This document shows positions 16,606-25,135 of a DNA stretch of 64,000 nt, one piece after another. Numbering within the stretch: position 1 is the first letter of the stretch; each line of letters starts with the position of its first letter. The position numbers were made by a program, and so were the translations under genes. The notes beneath the pieces were generated by a model, which made no database searches, was not told the origin of the DNA, and worked only from the letters and a program-made list of their open reading frames with translations. This stretch comes from Streptomyces sp. CHD11 (GTDB taxonomy: Bacteria > Actinomycetota > Actinomycetes > Streptomycetales > Streptomycetaceae), in assembly GCF_018638295.1 (NCBI RefSeq), contig NZ_JABTTS010000014.1:1-64000 (forward strand), given 5' to 3'.

Positions 16606-17598
16606 ATGAAGATGCTGATCAACGTGCCGGAGACCGTGGTCGCGGACGCGTTGCGCGGAATGGCGGCGGCGCATCCGGACCTGTCGGTGGATGTGGAGAA
16701 CCGGGTGATCGTCCGCAAGGACGCCCCCGTGGCCGGGAAGGTGGGTCTGGTGTCGGGCGGGGGTTCCGGGCACGAGCCGCTGCACGGCGGTTTCGTGGGG
16801 CCGGGGATGCTCTCGGCGGCCTGCCCCGGCGAGGTGTTCACCTCGCCCGTGCCCGACCAGATGGTGCGGGCCGCGGCCGCCGTGGACAGCGGGGCCGGGG
16901 TGCTCTTCATCGTGAAGAACTACACCGGGGACGTGCTCAACTTCGACATGGCCGCGGAACTGGCCGAGGAGGAGGGCATCCGGGTCGGGAAGGTACTGGT
17001 CAACGATGATGTGGCGGTGACCGACAGCCTGTACACGGCCGGCCGCAGGGGCACCGGCGCGACGCTGTTCGTGGAGAAGATCGCGGGCGCCGCGGCCGAA
17101 CAGGGACTGCCGCTGGAGCGGGTGGAGGCCCTCGCCCGGCAGGTGAACGAGAACTCCCGCAGCTTCGGTGTGGCACTGAGCGCCGTCACCACCCCGTCCA
17201 AGGGCACACCGACCTTCGACCTGCCCGAGGGGGAGCTGGAGCTGGGCATCGGCATCCACGGGGAGCCGGGGCGCGAGCGGCGGCCGATGATGACGTCCGG
17301 GGAAATCGCCGAGGCGGCCGTCGACGCCATCCTGGCGGACATCACCCCGCGCAACCCCGTGCTGGTTCTGGTCAACGGCATGGGCGCCACCCCGCTGCTC
17401 GAGCTGTACGGCTTCAACGCCGAGGTACAGCGCGTACTCGCCGAACGCGGGGTCCCCGTGGCCAGGATCCTCGTCGGCAACTACGTCACGTCCCTCGACA
17501 TGGCGGGCGCCTCGGTCACCCTGTGCCAGATCGACGAGGAACTGCTGCGGCTGTGGGACGCGCCGGTGCGTACCGCGGGGCTGCGCTGGGGCATGTGA
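16606..17598 (+). CDS. dhaK: Dihydroxyacetone kinase subunit DhaK
   Basis: 330 residues, the usual DhaK length. It binds dihydroxyacetone covalently and presents it for phosphorylation. GGGSGHEPLHGGFVGPGM (51-68) is the substrate-binding loop, and H218 in GIGIHGEPG is the hemiaminal-forming histidine. ATG 16606 follows CCAGGAGGTACCC, a strong ribosome-binding site. It is first in a dhaK-dhaL-dhaM operon of the phosphotransferase-dependent type, which uses phospho-DhaM rather than ATP as phosphoryl donor. Product: dihydroxyacetone phosphate, entering glycolysis. Confidence 0.95.
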   Translation: MKMLINVPETVVADALRGMAAAHPDLSVDVENRVIVRKDAPVAGKVGLVSGGGSGHEPLHGGFVGPGMLSAACPGEVFTSPVPDQMVRAAAAVDSGAGVLFIVKNYTGDVLNFDMAAELAEEEGIRVGKVLVNDDVAVTDSLYTAGRRGTGATLFVEKIAGAAAEQGLPLERVEALARQVNENSRSFGVALSAVTTPSKGTPTFDLPEGELELGIGIHGEPGRERRPMMTSGEIAEAAVDAILADITPRNPVLVLVNGMGATPLLELYGFNAEVQRVLAERGVPVARILVGNYVTSLDMAGASVTLCQIDEELLRLWDAPVRTAGLRWGM

Positions 17599-17648
17599 GC
17601 GGCGGCGGTGTGAACGGTTCCGGAGTACCTACCACGCAAGGAGTTCCC

Positions 17649-18266
17649 GTGCTCGATGCCGACTTCTTCCGCCGCTGGATGACGGCCGCCGCCGCGTCCG
17701 TGGAACACGAGGCGGAACGGCTCACCACTCTCGACTCACCCATCGGGGACGCCGATCACGGCAGCAACCTCCAGCGCGGTTTCCGGGCGGTGCGGGACGC
17801 GCTGGACAAGGAGCCGCCCGCCACCCCCGGAGCGGTGCTGACCCAGGCCGGGCGCCTGCTCATCTCGACGGTCGGCGGCGCGTCGGGCCCGCTGTACGGC
17901 ACCCTGCTGCGCCGTACGGGGAAGACCCTCGGTGACGCCGCCGAGGTGGACCAGCGGCAGCTGGCCGAGGCGCTGCGTGCCGGAACGGAGGCGGTGATGC
18001 GGCTCGGCGGCGCCGCGCCGGGCGACAAGACGATGATCGACGCGCTGGTGCCGGCGGTGGACGCGCTCGGCGACTCCTTCACCGCGGCCCGTGACGCGGC
18101 CGAGGAGGGAGCCGTCGCCACGACGCCGCTGCTCGCCCGCAAGGGCCGGGCCAGCTATCTGGGCGAGCGCAGCATCGGCCACCAGGACCCCGGGGCCACG
18201 TCGGCGGCGCTGCTGATCGCCGCGCTGGCCGACGCGGCGGCGGACGCGGAGGCCGGCGGTGAGTGA
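17649..18266 (+). CDS. dhaL: Dihydroxyacetone kinase subunit DhaL
   Basis: 205 residues. DhaL binds ADP and two Mg2+ and relays phosphate from DhaM to dihydroxyacetone on DhaK. The metal-binding loop reads PIGDADHGSNLQRGF (about residues 31-45), with Asp residues where other DhaL proteins have GDGDHG. TVGGASGPLYGT (about 78-89) is the second nucleotide-binding loop. The GTG start at 17649 is preceded by CAAGGAGTTCCC. The 3' end overlaps dhaM by 8 bp, implying coupled translation. Confidence 0.95.
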   Translation: MLDADFFRRWMTAAAASVEHEAERLTTLDSPIGDADHGSNLQRGFRAVRDALDKEPPATPGAVLTQAGRLLISTVGGASGPLYGTLLRRTGKTLGDAAEVDQRQLAEALRAGTEAVMRLGGAAPGDKTMIDALVPAVDALGDSFTAARDAAEEGAVATTPLLARKGRASYLGERSIGHQDPGATSAALLIAALADAAADAEAGGE

Positions 18267-18669
18267 CGCGAAGCCGGTGGGCATCGTCCTGGTGTCGCAC
18301 AGCGCGGCGGTGGCCGAGTCGGTGGCAGAGCTGGCGAAGGGACTGGCGGGCGCCGGCGACACGGTTCCCGTGGCCCCGGCGGGCGGCACCGAGGGCGGCG
18401 GCTTCGGCACCAGTGCCGAGCTGATCTCCGCGGCGGCCGCGTCCGTCGACCGCGGGGCCGGGGTCGCCGTGCTCACCGATCTGGGCAGCGCCGTGCTCAC
18501 CGTGAAGGCGCTGCTGGCCGAGGGGGACGAACTCCCCGCGAGCACCCGGCTGGTGGACGCGCCGTTCGTCGAAGGGGCGGTGGCGGCGGTGGTCACGGCG
18601 TCCACGGGGGCGGACCTGTCCGCCGTGGAGGCTGCGGCCGGGGAGGCGTACGCCTACCGCAAGGTGTGA
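18259..18669 (+). CDS. dhaM: Dihydroxyacetone kinase phosphotransferase subunit DhaM (EIIA domain only)
   Basis: 136 residues, comprising only the EIIA-Man-like domain. The phosphoryl-accepting histidine is H14 in IVLVSHSAAVAE, and GTSAELI with TDLGSA near the middle are family motifs. DhaM takes phosphate from HPr of the PTS and passes it to DhaL. Unlike E. coli DhaM it has no fused HPr or EI segments, the common actinobacterial and Gram-positive form, so it depends on general PTS proteins. GTG 18259 lies inside the dhaL 3' end. Confidence 0.94.
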   Translation: MSDAKPVGIVLVSHSAAVAESVAELAKGLAGAGDTVPVAPAGGTEGGGFGTSAELISAAAASVDRGAGVAVLTDLGSAVLTVKALLAEGDELPASTRLVDAPFVEGAVAAVVTASTGADLSAVEAAAGEAYAYRKV

Positions 18670-18698
18670 GGGGGACGCGCTGACGCCCGGCCGCGTGG

Positions 18699-19523
18699 TC
18701 AGCCGTCGCCGTCCACGAACTCCCGGGCCAGCCGTTTCCCCTTGGTGACCGCGCTCTCGTGGTCCTCGACGGGGGTCACCTCGCTGTCCTTGAACACGAT
18801 GTAGGTGACCCCCGAGGGGGTGCCGCCGGCCCGTGGGTCGGGGTCGATGCCCAGCGACTCGGCCGCGGCGTAGGACGCCTCACCGATGATGTCCCGGGGG
18901 CCGGTGTCGCCGACGACCGCGTAGCGCACCCGGTCGCGGTAGACCACCGCCGCGACGGAACCGCCGCGCACACCGTGGGACCGGTAGTCCCAGGCGGCGC
19001 TGGGGGCCGGCACCACGACGTAGGGCAGTTCCTCCGCGCTCAGCGGACGGCCGTCGGACTGGGCGAAGGCGGTGGAGGCGGAGAAATGGGGGTCGGTACG
19101 GGCGTTGCAGTGGCGGCCGGGGCGGCCGTCGCAGTCGATGTCCATATCGGCCTTCCAGAACACGGCGTCGCGGGTGCCGCACACCGGGACGGTGGACCGG
19201 GCGCCGTGGTCCGTGCGGTAGCGGCCGCGGGAGACGGGCGTGCACGCGCGCACCCTGCCCAGCAGGTCGGCGGCGCTGACGGGGTCCGCGCTCCGTTCGG
19301 CGGCGGGCCTGGAGTGCCGTGCCGCGGCGGGGTCCGCGGCACGCCTCGGCGTGGCGGGGTCCGCGTACCGCGGGGTGACGGGCCTCGCGTGCGGTACCGC
19401 GGCGGGGTGCGCGCGCCGTGCGGCCGGTTCCGCGCGGGGCTGGGGTGCGGCGGCGGGTGGCGCGGAGGGGGCGAGCAGGGCTACACCGGCCATGGCCAGA
19501 GTGAGCGACCGGACACGGGACAC
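18699..19523 (-). CDS. Secreted GH75-family chitosanase
   Basis: 274 residues from GTG 19523. There is an N-terminal signal peptide (RVRSLTLAMAGVALLAPSAPPAAA), then an Arg/Ala/Pro-rich linker to about residue 80, then a GH75 (fungal-type chitosanase) catalytic domain. The hallmark KADMDIDCDG sits near residue 127 and IGEASYAAAESLGI further on supplies the second acidic residue. It would hydrolyse chitosan outside the cell. It is transcribed divergently from the FN3 lipoprotein, sharing a 387-bp intergenic region with a 20-bp palindrome resembling DasR sites. A start at 19571 would place extra residues before the signal peptide and is disfavoured. Confidence 0.85.
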   Translation of the reverse strand: MSRVRSLTLAMAGVALLAPSAPPAAAPQPRAEPAARRAHPAAVPHARPVTPRYADPATPRRAADPAAARHSRPAAERSADPVSAADLLGRVRACTPVSRGRYRTDHGARSTVPVCGTRDAVFWKADMDIDCDGRPGRHCNARTDPHFSASTAFAQSDGRPLSAEELPYVVVPAPSAAWDYRSHGVRGGSVAAVVYRDRVRYAVVGDTGPRDIIGEASYAAAESLGIDPDPRAGGTPSGVTYIVFKDSEVTPVEDHESAVTKGKRLAREFVDGDG

Positions 19524-19854
19524 GATCAGGAAGGCCTCTCGTCGGGGACACTGACGCACACATTCGGGCACTTTGCACTATTTCTCCCGAATATGATGGT
19601 GTGACGAGTCCCGGCGAGGCCGGACGACGCACGAACGCACCAGCGACCGCGACGAGGGCCGGAGCCCGGGCCGTACCGGCTCCCGCCGCCCGGTCGCCCG
19701 CGTCCCGGCACCGCGTCCACGACCGCGGCACCCCCGCCACGGGCCGAACACCAGCGCAGCCGCGGCACCTTCGACCCGAGCGGACGCGCGGCACCCACAC
19801 CGCGACACGACACCGCACCTCCCACCCTCTTGATGGGGACGCGTCAGGAGCGGC

Positions 19855-19874
19855 ATATTGGTACGGACCAATAT
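19855..19874. promoter_or_regulatory. 20-bp perfect palindrome, dre/GntR-like operator
   Basis: ATATTGGTACGGACCAATAT has 8-bp perfect arms around ACGG. The TGGT-N4-ACCA core fits the pattern of HutC/DasR-type GntR operators. It ends 36 bp before the GTG of the FN3 lipoprotein, in the space shared with the chitosanase gene. A second perfect palindrome, GGACCGGTCC, follows at 19876-19885. The regulator is not known. Confidence 0.7.
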
Positions 19875-19910
19875 CGGACCGGTCCCGTGCCCCACCCGGG
19901 AGGCAGAATC

Positions 19911-20915
19911 GTGCGTGGCGTTCACCCAGCCGTGTCCCGGCATCGCCTCCTCGCGCTCTGCGGGGCGCTCCTGCTGGTCGCTTCCTGCCGGTGGGGCGGA
20001 TCGGACGACGGGGCGGGCGAGCGGCCGCCCGGGGCCCCCACCGGTGTCACGGCCGAGGCGGGCAGCGCCACCAGCGTGCATGTCATGTGGAACGCGGTCG
20101 CCGCCGTCGATGCGCGGGTGAGCCGCTACGAGGTGTACCGGGGCACCACCAGGGTCAAGGAAGTGCCGGGTTCCGCACACATGGCTGACGTCGCCAGGCT
20201 CCGGCCCGCGACCACGCATGTCTTCACGGTGCGGGCCCGGGACGCGGACGGACGGCTGGGTCCGCCCAGCCGGGCGGTACGGGCGACGACACCCGGGGCG
20301 GTCACGGCCGACGACTCCCCGCCCACCCGTCCGGCCGAGCCGCGCGGCCGGGCGGCCGGGAGCCGGGCGGCCCAGCTGTCGTGGGCCGCCTCGACGGACG
20401 ACCGGGACGTGGTGTCGTACGACATCCACCAGGGCGGGAAGAAGATCCACAGTGTGGGCGGGAACCAGACGTCCACCGTGCTCACGGGACTGCGGCCGGG
20501 CACCCGTTACGCCTTCACCGTCCGGGCCCGGGACGCGGCCGGCAGTCTCTCCCCGCCCGGCGCGACCGTCCGCCTCACCACCGCGGGCGGCGCCGGCCCC
20601 GGCCCTGCCGCCACCGCGCCGACCGCCTTCCGCGCCACGAGCGCGGAATCCGGCGGCGCCCACCACCTCGCCCTCGACTGGGTGCCGCCGCGTGTGGACG
20701 GGGTGGTCACCGAGTACGAGGTGTGGCTGGACGGCCGTGCGGCCACCTCGCTGGTCTACGGCGGTGACCCACCGCGCGACCGGGCGGCCTACCGCTTCTA
20801 CCTGGGCCGGGAGCCGGGAGTCAGCCATCGGGTGCGGATCCGCGCGCTGCTGCCGGACGGGACCTGGGGCGGCTTCTCCGCCGAGCGCACGGTGACGACG
20901 GGCGGGCGGCGCTGA
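19911..20915 (+). CDS. Lipoprotein with three fibronectin type III domains
   Basis: 334 residues from GTG 19911, preceded by GGGAGGC. The signal peptide ends in the lipobox LLVASC with Cys26 as the lipid-modified residue, so the protein should be anchored on the outer face of the membrane. Three FN3 domains follow at about 40-127, 138-224 and 236-330, each showing the Tyr-x-Val/Ile core strands (SRYEVYRG, VSYDIHQG, TEYEVWLDG) and the FTVRARDA motif in the first two. FN3 modules in Streptomyces often accompany chitin- or polysaccharide-binding enzymes, but no catalytic domain is present. It is divergent from the GH75 chitosanase and probably shares its regulation. Confidence 0.85.
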   Translation: MRGVHPAVSRHRLLALCGALLLVASCRWGGSDDGAGERPPGAPTGVTAEAGSATSVHVMWNAVAAVDARVSRYEVYRGTTRVKEVPGSAHMADVARLRPATTHVFTVRARDADGRLGPPSRAVRATTPGAVTADDSPPTRPAEPRGRAAGSRAAQLSWAASTDDRDVVSYDIHQGGKKIHSVGGNQTSTVLTGLRPGTRYAFTVRARDAAGSLSPPGATVRLTTAGGAGPGPAATAPTAFRATSAESGGAHHLALDWVPPRVDGVVTEYEVWLDGRAATSLVYGGDPPRDRAAYRFYLGREPGVSHRVRIRALLPDGTWGGFSAERTVTTGGRR

Positions 20916-21085
20916 GACGGTGCCCCGGGGACTCCGCGGAAGGGACGGCCGTCACCTGCCCGGCCGCGGCCGGAGTGCGCTCCGGCCGCGCTGCCCGTTG
21001 GCTGGCTCCGTGGCAGCACGGGCGCTCCCCGACCTCGGCGGCGCAAGGGATGTACCGCCGGCCGTGCCGCCGGAAGGCAGTCCAC

Positions 21086-21613
21086 ATGCGCATCTCGAAG
21101 CCACTGCTCCGCTCCGGACCGGCCGCGGCGGCCGCCGCGCTCGCCCTGGCCCTGGCCGGACCGGCCGCCGCGGCCGGGATCTCCGTCAGCACCACCGGGA
21201 CGACCGTCTCGGTCACCACCAGCGCGTGCAGCCAGATCAACGGCCACTGGGGCACCGCCTCGCTGCTCAGCAGCGGTCAGACAAGCCCTTCGCAAGGGCG
21301 CCAGGTGGCGCTCTCGGGGACGGCCGCGGGCCAGTCCGCCGCCTGGTCGAACGTCGGCTCGGGCACCTACACGGTGGTCGTGGTGTGTGCCAACGGCAGC
21401 ACCGCGGGCACCCAGGCCGTCGTCGTGTCCCCGGTGTCCAGCCCGTCGGCCACCCCCTCCGCCTCGCCCTCCCGGGGGGTGATGGGCGGCCTCGGCGGCG
21501 GCTCGACCGACTACGGCACGGTGACACTGGTGGCCGGCGGCTCCCTGGTCGGCACCGGACTCCTCGCCACGGCCTGGTACCTGCGCCGGCGCAACCGGGC
21601 GAGCCACCTCTAG
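21086..21613 (+). CDS. Secreted protein with C-terminal membrane anchor
   Basis: 175 residues. An Ala-rich signal peptide (cleavage near AGPAAAAG, about residue 30) leads to a small beta-rich extracellular domain of about 85 residues containing two Cys that could form a disulfide. Then come a Pro/Ser linker and a C-terminal membrane helix (about 146-166) ending in RRRNR. This is a typical cell-surface anchored design without LPXTG. ATG 21086 follows GGAAGGCAG. I recognise no named family. Confidence 0.75.
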   Translation: MRISKPLLRSGPAAAAAALALALAGPAAAAGISVSTTGTTVSVTTSACSQINGHWGTASLLSSGQTSPSQGRQVALSGTAAGQSAAWSNVGSGTYTVVVVCANGSTAGTQAVVVSPVSSPSATPSASPSRGVMGGLGGGSTDYGTVTLVAGGSLVGTGLLATAWYLRRRNRASHL

Positions 21614-21832
21614 GCCTGTCCGGCGGACCGGGCCGGAGGAAGCCGGCGGGTTCCCGCAGGCGCGGGTGAGCGGCGAGCGGTGCGGCCGGTACCGCCGCGT
21701 GGACGCCGACGGCCGCACCCGGCCGGCCGGGTGCGGCCCGCACGCCCGGACCCAGACCCGGCGCCGGCCGCCATCACGTCCGACGCGCTCCGGTCGGGCA
21801 GCCGGCGCCGGCCCACCCCCGCGGTCCGGCGG

Positions 21833-22408
21833 TCATGCCTTCCGTGCGCCGGGCCGCTCCGGCTCCTCCGCCTGCGGCAGCCGGTCGAACTCCGACAGCG
21901 CGTGGTCGAGCCACTGGGTCCAGAACGTCTCCAGGTCGATGCCGGCCCGCAGCACCAGATGCCGCAGCCGGTCCTGCGGCCCGTCCTTGCCGGGCGGGAA
22001 GTCGCGCCGCTCGATCTCCCGGTACGTCTCCAGCTGCCGGCCGTGCAGTTCCCGGTGGCGCAGCAGATCGGCCTGAAGGCCCTCGGTGCCGACGACGGCC
22101 GCCGCCCTCAGCCGCAGCAGCATCACATCGCGGAGCGGCCGCGGATCCTGGGACGCCGCGGTCCAGCGGACCAGTTCCTCCCGGCCCGCGGGCAGTACCT
22201 CGTACACCTTCTTCTGCCCCCGGGCCGGCTGCTCGGAGGGGAGGGTCCTGATCAATCCCCGCGCCTCCAGTTTTCCCAGCTCGCGATAGATCTGCTGGTG
22301 TGTCGCGGACCAGAAGTAGCCGATCGACCGGTCGAACCGGCGGGTCAGCTCCAGCCCCGCCGACGGCTTCTCGAGCAGGGCGGTGAGGATCGCGTGCGGG
22401 AGTGACAT
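21833..22408 (-). CDS. PadR-family transcriptional regulator
   Basis: 191 residues. An N-terminal winged helix (HAILTALLEKPSAGLELTRRFD, then THQQIYRELGKLEARGLIR) is typical of PadR regulators. A helical C-terminal dimerisation domain (about 95-175, Vir_act_alpha_C-like) follows. It lies 31 bp downstream of the dienoyl-CoA reductase gene on the same strand, so it is probably the second gene of that operon and may repress it through the palindrome at 24512-24525. The ligand is unknown; phenolic or xenobiotic ligands are common in the family. Confidence 0.9.
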   Translation of the reverse strand: MSLPHAILTALLEKPSAGLELTRRFDRSIGYFWSATHQQIYRELGKLEARGLIRTLPSEQPARGQKKVYEVLPAGREELVRWTAASQDPRPLRDVMLLRLRAAAVVGTEGLQADLLRHRELHGRQLETYREIERRDFPPGKDGPQDRLRHLVLRAGIDLETFWTQWLDHALSEFDRLPQAEEPERPGARKA

Positions 22409-22439
22409 GGGCTCATCCTAGGGACGGTCCGCGCCGCCC

Positions 22440-24455
22440 CTACAACGCCGCCGCCAGCTCCGTGCCCTGCTTGATGGCGCGCTTGGCGTCCAGCTCGGCG
22501 GCCACGTCGGCGCCGCCGATCAGATGCACCGGACGGCCGGCGGCGAGCAGGGTCTCGTACAGGTCGCGGCGCGGCTCCTGCCCGGTGCACAGGACGATCG
22601 TGTCGACCTCCAGGACGGTGCCCTCGCCGTCGACGGTGAGGTGCAGTCCGGCATCGTCGATCCGGTCGTAGCGCACCCCCGGGACCATGGTGACGCCCCG
22701 GTGCCTGAGCTCGGTGCGGTGGATCCAGCCGGTCGTCCTGCCGAGCCCCGCGCCGACCTTGGACGTCTTGCGCTGCAGCAGGTGGACGGTGCGCGGCGGA
22801 GCGGGGCGCTCGGGCGCGGTGAGACCGCCGGGGGCACGGTAGTCGAGGTCGACGCCCCACTGACGGAAGTAGGTCTCGGGGTCCTCGTGCGCCTTGTCAC
22901 CGCCGTCGGTGAGGAACTCGGCGACGTCGAAGCCGATGCCGCCCGCGCCGAGGATCGCCACCCGGTCGCCGACGGGGGCACCGTCGCGCAGCACGTCGAG
23001 GTAGCCCAGGACACTCGGGTGGTCGATGCCGGGGATGTCCGGGAGGCGCGGGCTCACGCCGGTGGCGACGACGATCTCGTCGTGTCCCGACACGTCGTCC
23101 TCGGTGACACGGATGTCCAGGCGTATGTCGACGGCCAGTTCGGCGAGCCGGGTGCGGAAGTAGCGCAGGGTCTCGTCGAACTCCTGCTTGCCGGGAACCT
23201 TGCGGGCGACGTTGAGCTGTCCGCCGATCTCGCTGCCGGAGTCGAACAGGGTGACGTCGTGGCCGCGTTCGGCGGCGCTCACCGCGCAGGCGAGGCCGGC
23301 CGGTCCGGCGCCGACGACCGCGACCCGCTTGCGGCGGCGGGTCGGGGACAGGACCAGCTCGGTCTCGTGGCAGGCACGCGGATTGACCAGGCAGGAGGTG
23401 ATCTGCCCGCTGAAGGTGTGGTCGAGGCAGGCCTGGTTGCAGCCGATGCAGGTGTTGATCGCCTCGGGGCGGCCGTCCGCGGCCTTGGCGACGAAGTCGG
23501 GGTCGGCGAGCATCGGGCGGGCCATCGACACCATGTCGGCGGTGCCTTCGGCTAGCAGCTGCTCGGCGAGTTCCGGGGTGTTGATGCGGTTGGTGGTGAC
23601 GAGGGGGACCGACACCTCGCCCATGAGCCGTTTGGTCACCCAGGTGTAGGCGCCGCGCGGCACCGAGGTCGCGATGGTGGGGATGCGGGCCTCGTGCCAG
23701 CCGATGCCGGTGTTGATGATCGTGGCCCCGGCGGCCTCGACCGCCCCTGCGAGGGTGATCACCTCGTCCAGGGTGGAGCCGCCGGGCACGAGGTCGAGCA
23801 TGGAGAGCCGGTAGATGACGATGAAGTCCTCACCGACCGCCTCGCGCACCCGGCGGACGATCTCCACGGGGAAGCGCATCCGGTTCTCGTAGGAGCCGCC
23901 CCAGCGGTCGGTGCGGTGGTTGGTCCCCCGGGCGATGAACTCGTTGATCAGGTAGCCCTCGGAGCCCATGATCTCGACGCCGTCGTAGCCGGCCCGCCGG
24001 GCGAGACGGGCGGCGCGGACGTAGTCGTCGATGGTGCGTTCGACGTCCGCGCCGGTGAGTTCGCGGGGCGCGAAGGGGCTGATCGGCGCCTGGAGGGGGC
24101 TGGGGGCGACCAGGTCCCGGTGGTAGGCGTAACGGCCGAAGTGCAGGATCTGCATCGCGATGCGTCCGCCCTCGCGGTGCACGGCGGCGGTGACGACCCG
24201 GTGCTGGTCCGCCTCGGCCTCGGTGGTGAGCCTGGCGCCGCCCTCGTAGGGCCGTCCCTCGTCGTTGGGGGCGATACCGCCGGTGACGATGAGGCCCACA
24301 CCGCCGCGGGCACGGGCGGCGTAGAACTCGGCCATACGGGCGAAACCTCCCTCGGCCTCCTCCAGGCCGACGTGCATGGAGCCCATGAGGACCCGGTTGG
24401 GCAGGGTGGTGAAGCCCAGGTCGAGGGGGGTCAGCAGGTGCGGGTAACGGCTCAT
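22440..24455 (-). CDS. fadH: NADPH-dependent 2,4-dienoyl-CoA reductase-like flavoenzyme
   Basis: 671 residues, almost the same as E. coli FadH (672). Residues about 1-330 are an old-yellow-enzyme TIM barrel with FMN. A Cys cluster (CIGCNQAC ... C, about 335-358) provides the [4Fe-4S] site. Then come FAD- and NADPH-binding Rossmann domains (VAVVGAGPAGLACAV near 378, VAILGAGGIGFDVAEF near 500). The family reduces dienoyl-CoA intermediates of unsaturated fatty acid oxidation, but relatives reduce other enoates, so the substrate is not certain. It is first of an operon with the PadR regulator. Confidence 0.88.
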   Translation of the reverse strand: MSRYPHLLTPLDLGFTTLPNRVLMGSMHVGLEEAEGGFARMAEFYAARARGGVGLIVTGGIAPNDEGRPYEGGARLTTEAEADQHRVVTAAVHREGGRIAMQILHFGRYAYHRDLVAPSPLQAPISPFAPRELTGADVERTIDDYVRAARLARRAGYDGVEIMGSEGYLINEFIARGTNHRTDRWGGSYENRMRFPVEIVRRVREAVGEDFIVIYRLSMLDLVPGGSTLDEVITLAGAVEAAGATIINTGIGWHEARIPTIATSVPRGAYTWVTKRLMGEVSVPLVTTNRINTPELAEQLLAEGTADMVSMARPMLADPDFVAKAADGRPEAINTCIGCNQACLDHTFSGQITSCLVNPRACHETELVLSPTRRRKRVAVVGAGPAGLACAVSAAERGHDVTLFDSGSEIGGQLNVARKVPGKQEFDETLRYFRTRLAELAVDIRLDIRVTEDDVSGHDEIVVATGVSPRLPDIPGIDHPSVLGYLDVLRDGAPVGDRVAILGAGGIGFDVAEFLTDGGDKAHEDPETYFRQWGVDLDYRAPGGLTAPERPAPPRTVHLLQRKTSKVGAGLGRTTGWIHRTELRHRGVTMVPGVRYDRIDDAGLHLTVDGEGTVLEVDTIVLCTGQEPRRDLYETLLAAGRPVHLIGGADVAAELDAKRAIKQGTELAAAL

Positions 24456-24511
24456 CGGGCCCTCCGTGCGCGGTGTCGTGCCTGTAGTTGTAAGGCACGC
24501 GCACCGGCTTA

Positions 24512-24525
24512 TGCAACTAGTTGCA
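24512..24525. promoter_or_regulatory. 14-bp perfect palindrome upstream of the reductase/PadR operon
   Basis: TGCAACTAGTTGCA lies 57 bp upstream of the reductase start at 24455. A related half-site, GTAGTTGTA, occurs at 24484-24492. The position suggests the operator for the PadR regulator encoded in the same operon, which is inference. Confidence 0.65.
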
Positions 24526-24563
24526 GAAAGGCCGTGACGGAGGGCACAGGGAGCGCCAGGGGT

Positions 24564-24935
24564 TCACCCGCTTTCGAGACGGACATGCAGTTCCCTCTCC
24601 TGGTCCCCGGGGACCAGGGTCAGGTCGTGCACCGTGAACAAGGAGTCGAGCGTGGTGCGGAACCGGTCGATCGCCCAGTAGCCGCCGTGCACGTCGGCGT
24701 CGACCGACGACGACAGGCGGGCCGGGCGGACTCCGCTCTCGTGCGCGTCGGCGACGTCGAACGTGCCGAGCCACACCGTGGGCCGTGTCTCGTGGACCTC
24801 CTCGGGTACGTCGTCCGAGCACCGGTCGGACGAGAAACACGCGCACAGCGTGTCGAAGACGATCCGGGCATCGTCCTTGCTGCATCCGCTGATCTCGACC
24901 GAGACGGACTCCGGGTGCGGTTGCCGGTTGCTCAT
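24564..24935 (-). CDS. Small Cys-containing protein of unknown function
   Basis: 123 residues from ATG 24935, preceded by AGGAGCGATCACC. The N-terminal part contains four Cys within about 25 residues (SGCSKDD ... DTLCACFSSDRCSDD), and the rest is a mixed charged domain with VWLGTFDV and FRTTLDSLFTVHDLTLVPGD. It may fold as a small alpha/beta ligand- or metal-binding protein. I do not recognise the family. It is transcribed away from the downstream SpoIIE-phosphatase gene. An upstream extension to 24995 is possible but unsupported. Confidence 0.7.
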   Translation of the reverse strand: MSNRQPHPESVSVEISGCSKDDARIVFDTLCACFSSDRCSDDVPEEVHETRPTVWLGTFDVADAHESGVRPARLSSSVDADVHGGYWAIDRFRTTLDSLFTVHDLTLVPGDQERELHVRLESG

Positions 24936-25135
24936 GGTGATCGCTCCTCTCGTGGCCACCCCGCCCCACCCCTCACTCAGCAAAGCACCACGCACGGGGG
25001 AGCACTACCCGCGGACCGCCTCGGCGGCGGCCGTCTCACGGAGCGTCCGCCCCGGAGGTGGGAGAAGCTGGAAACGAACGGCGGGAGCGGCGGGAAACCG
25101 CCCCCGCGCGCGGTAGAACGAGGGGGGTCGGCACA

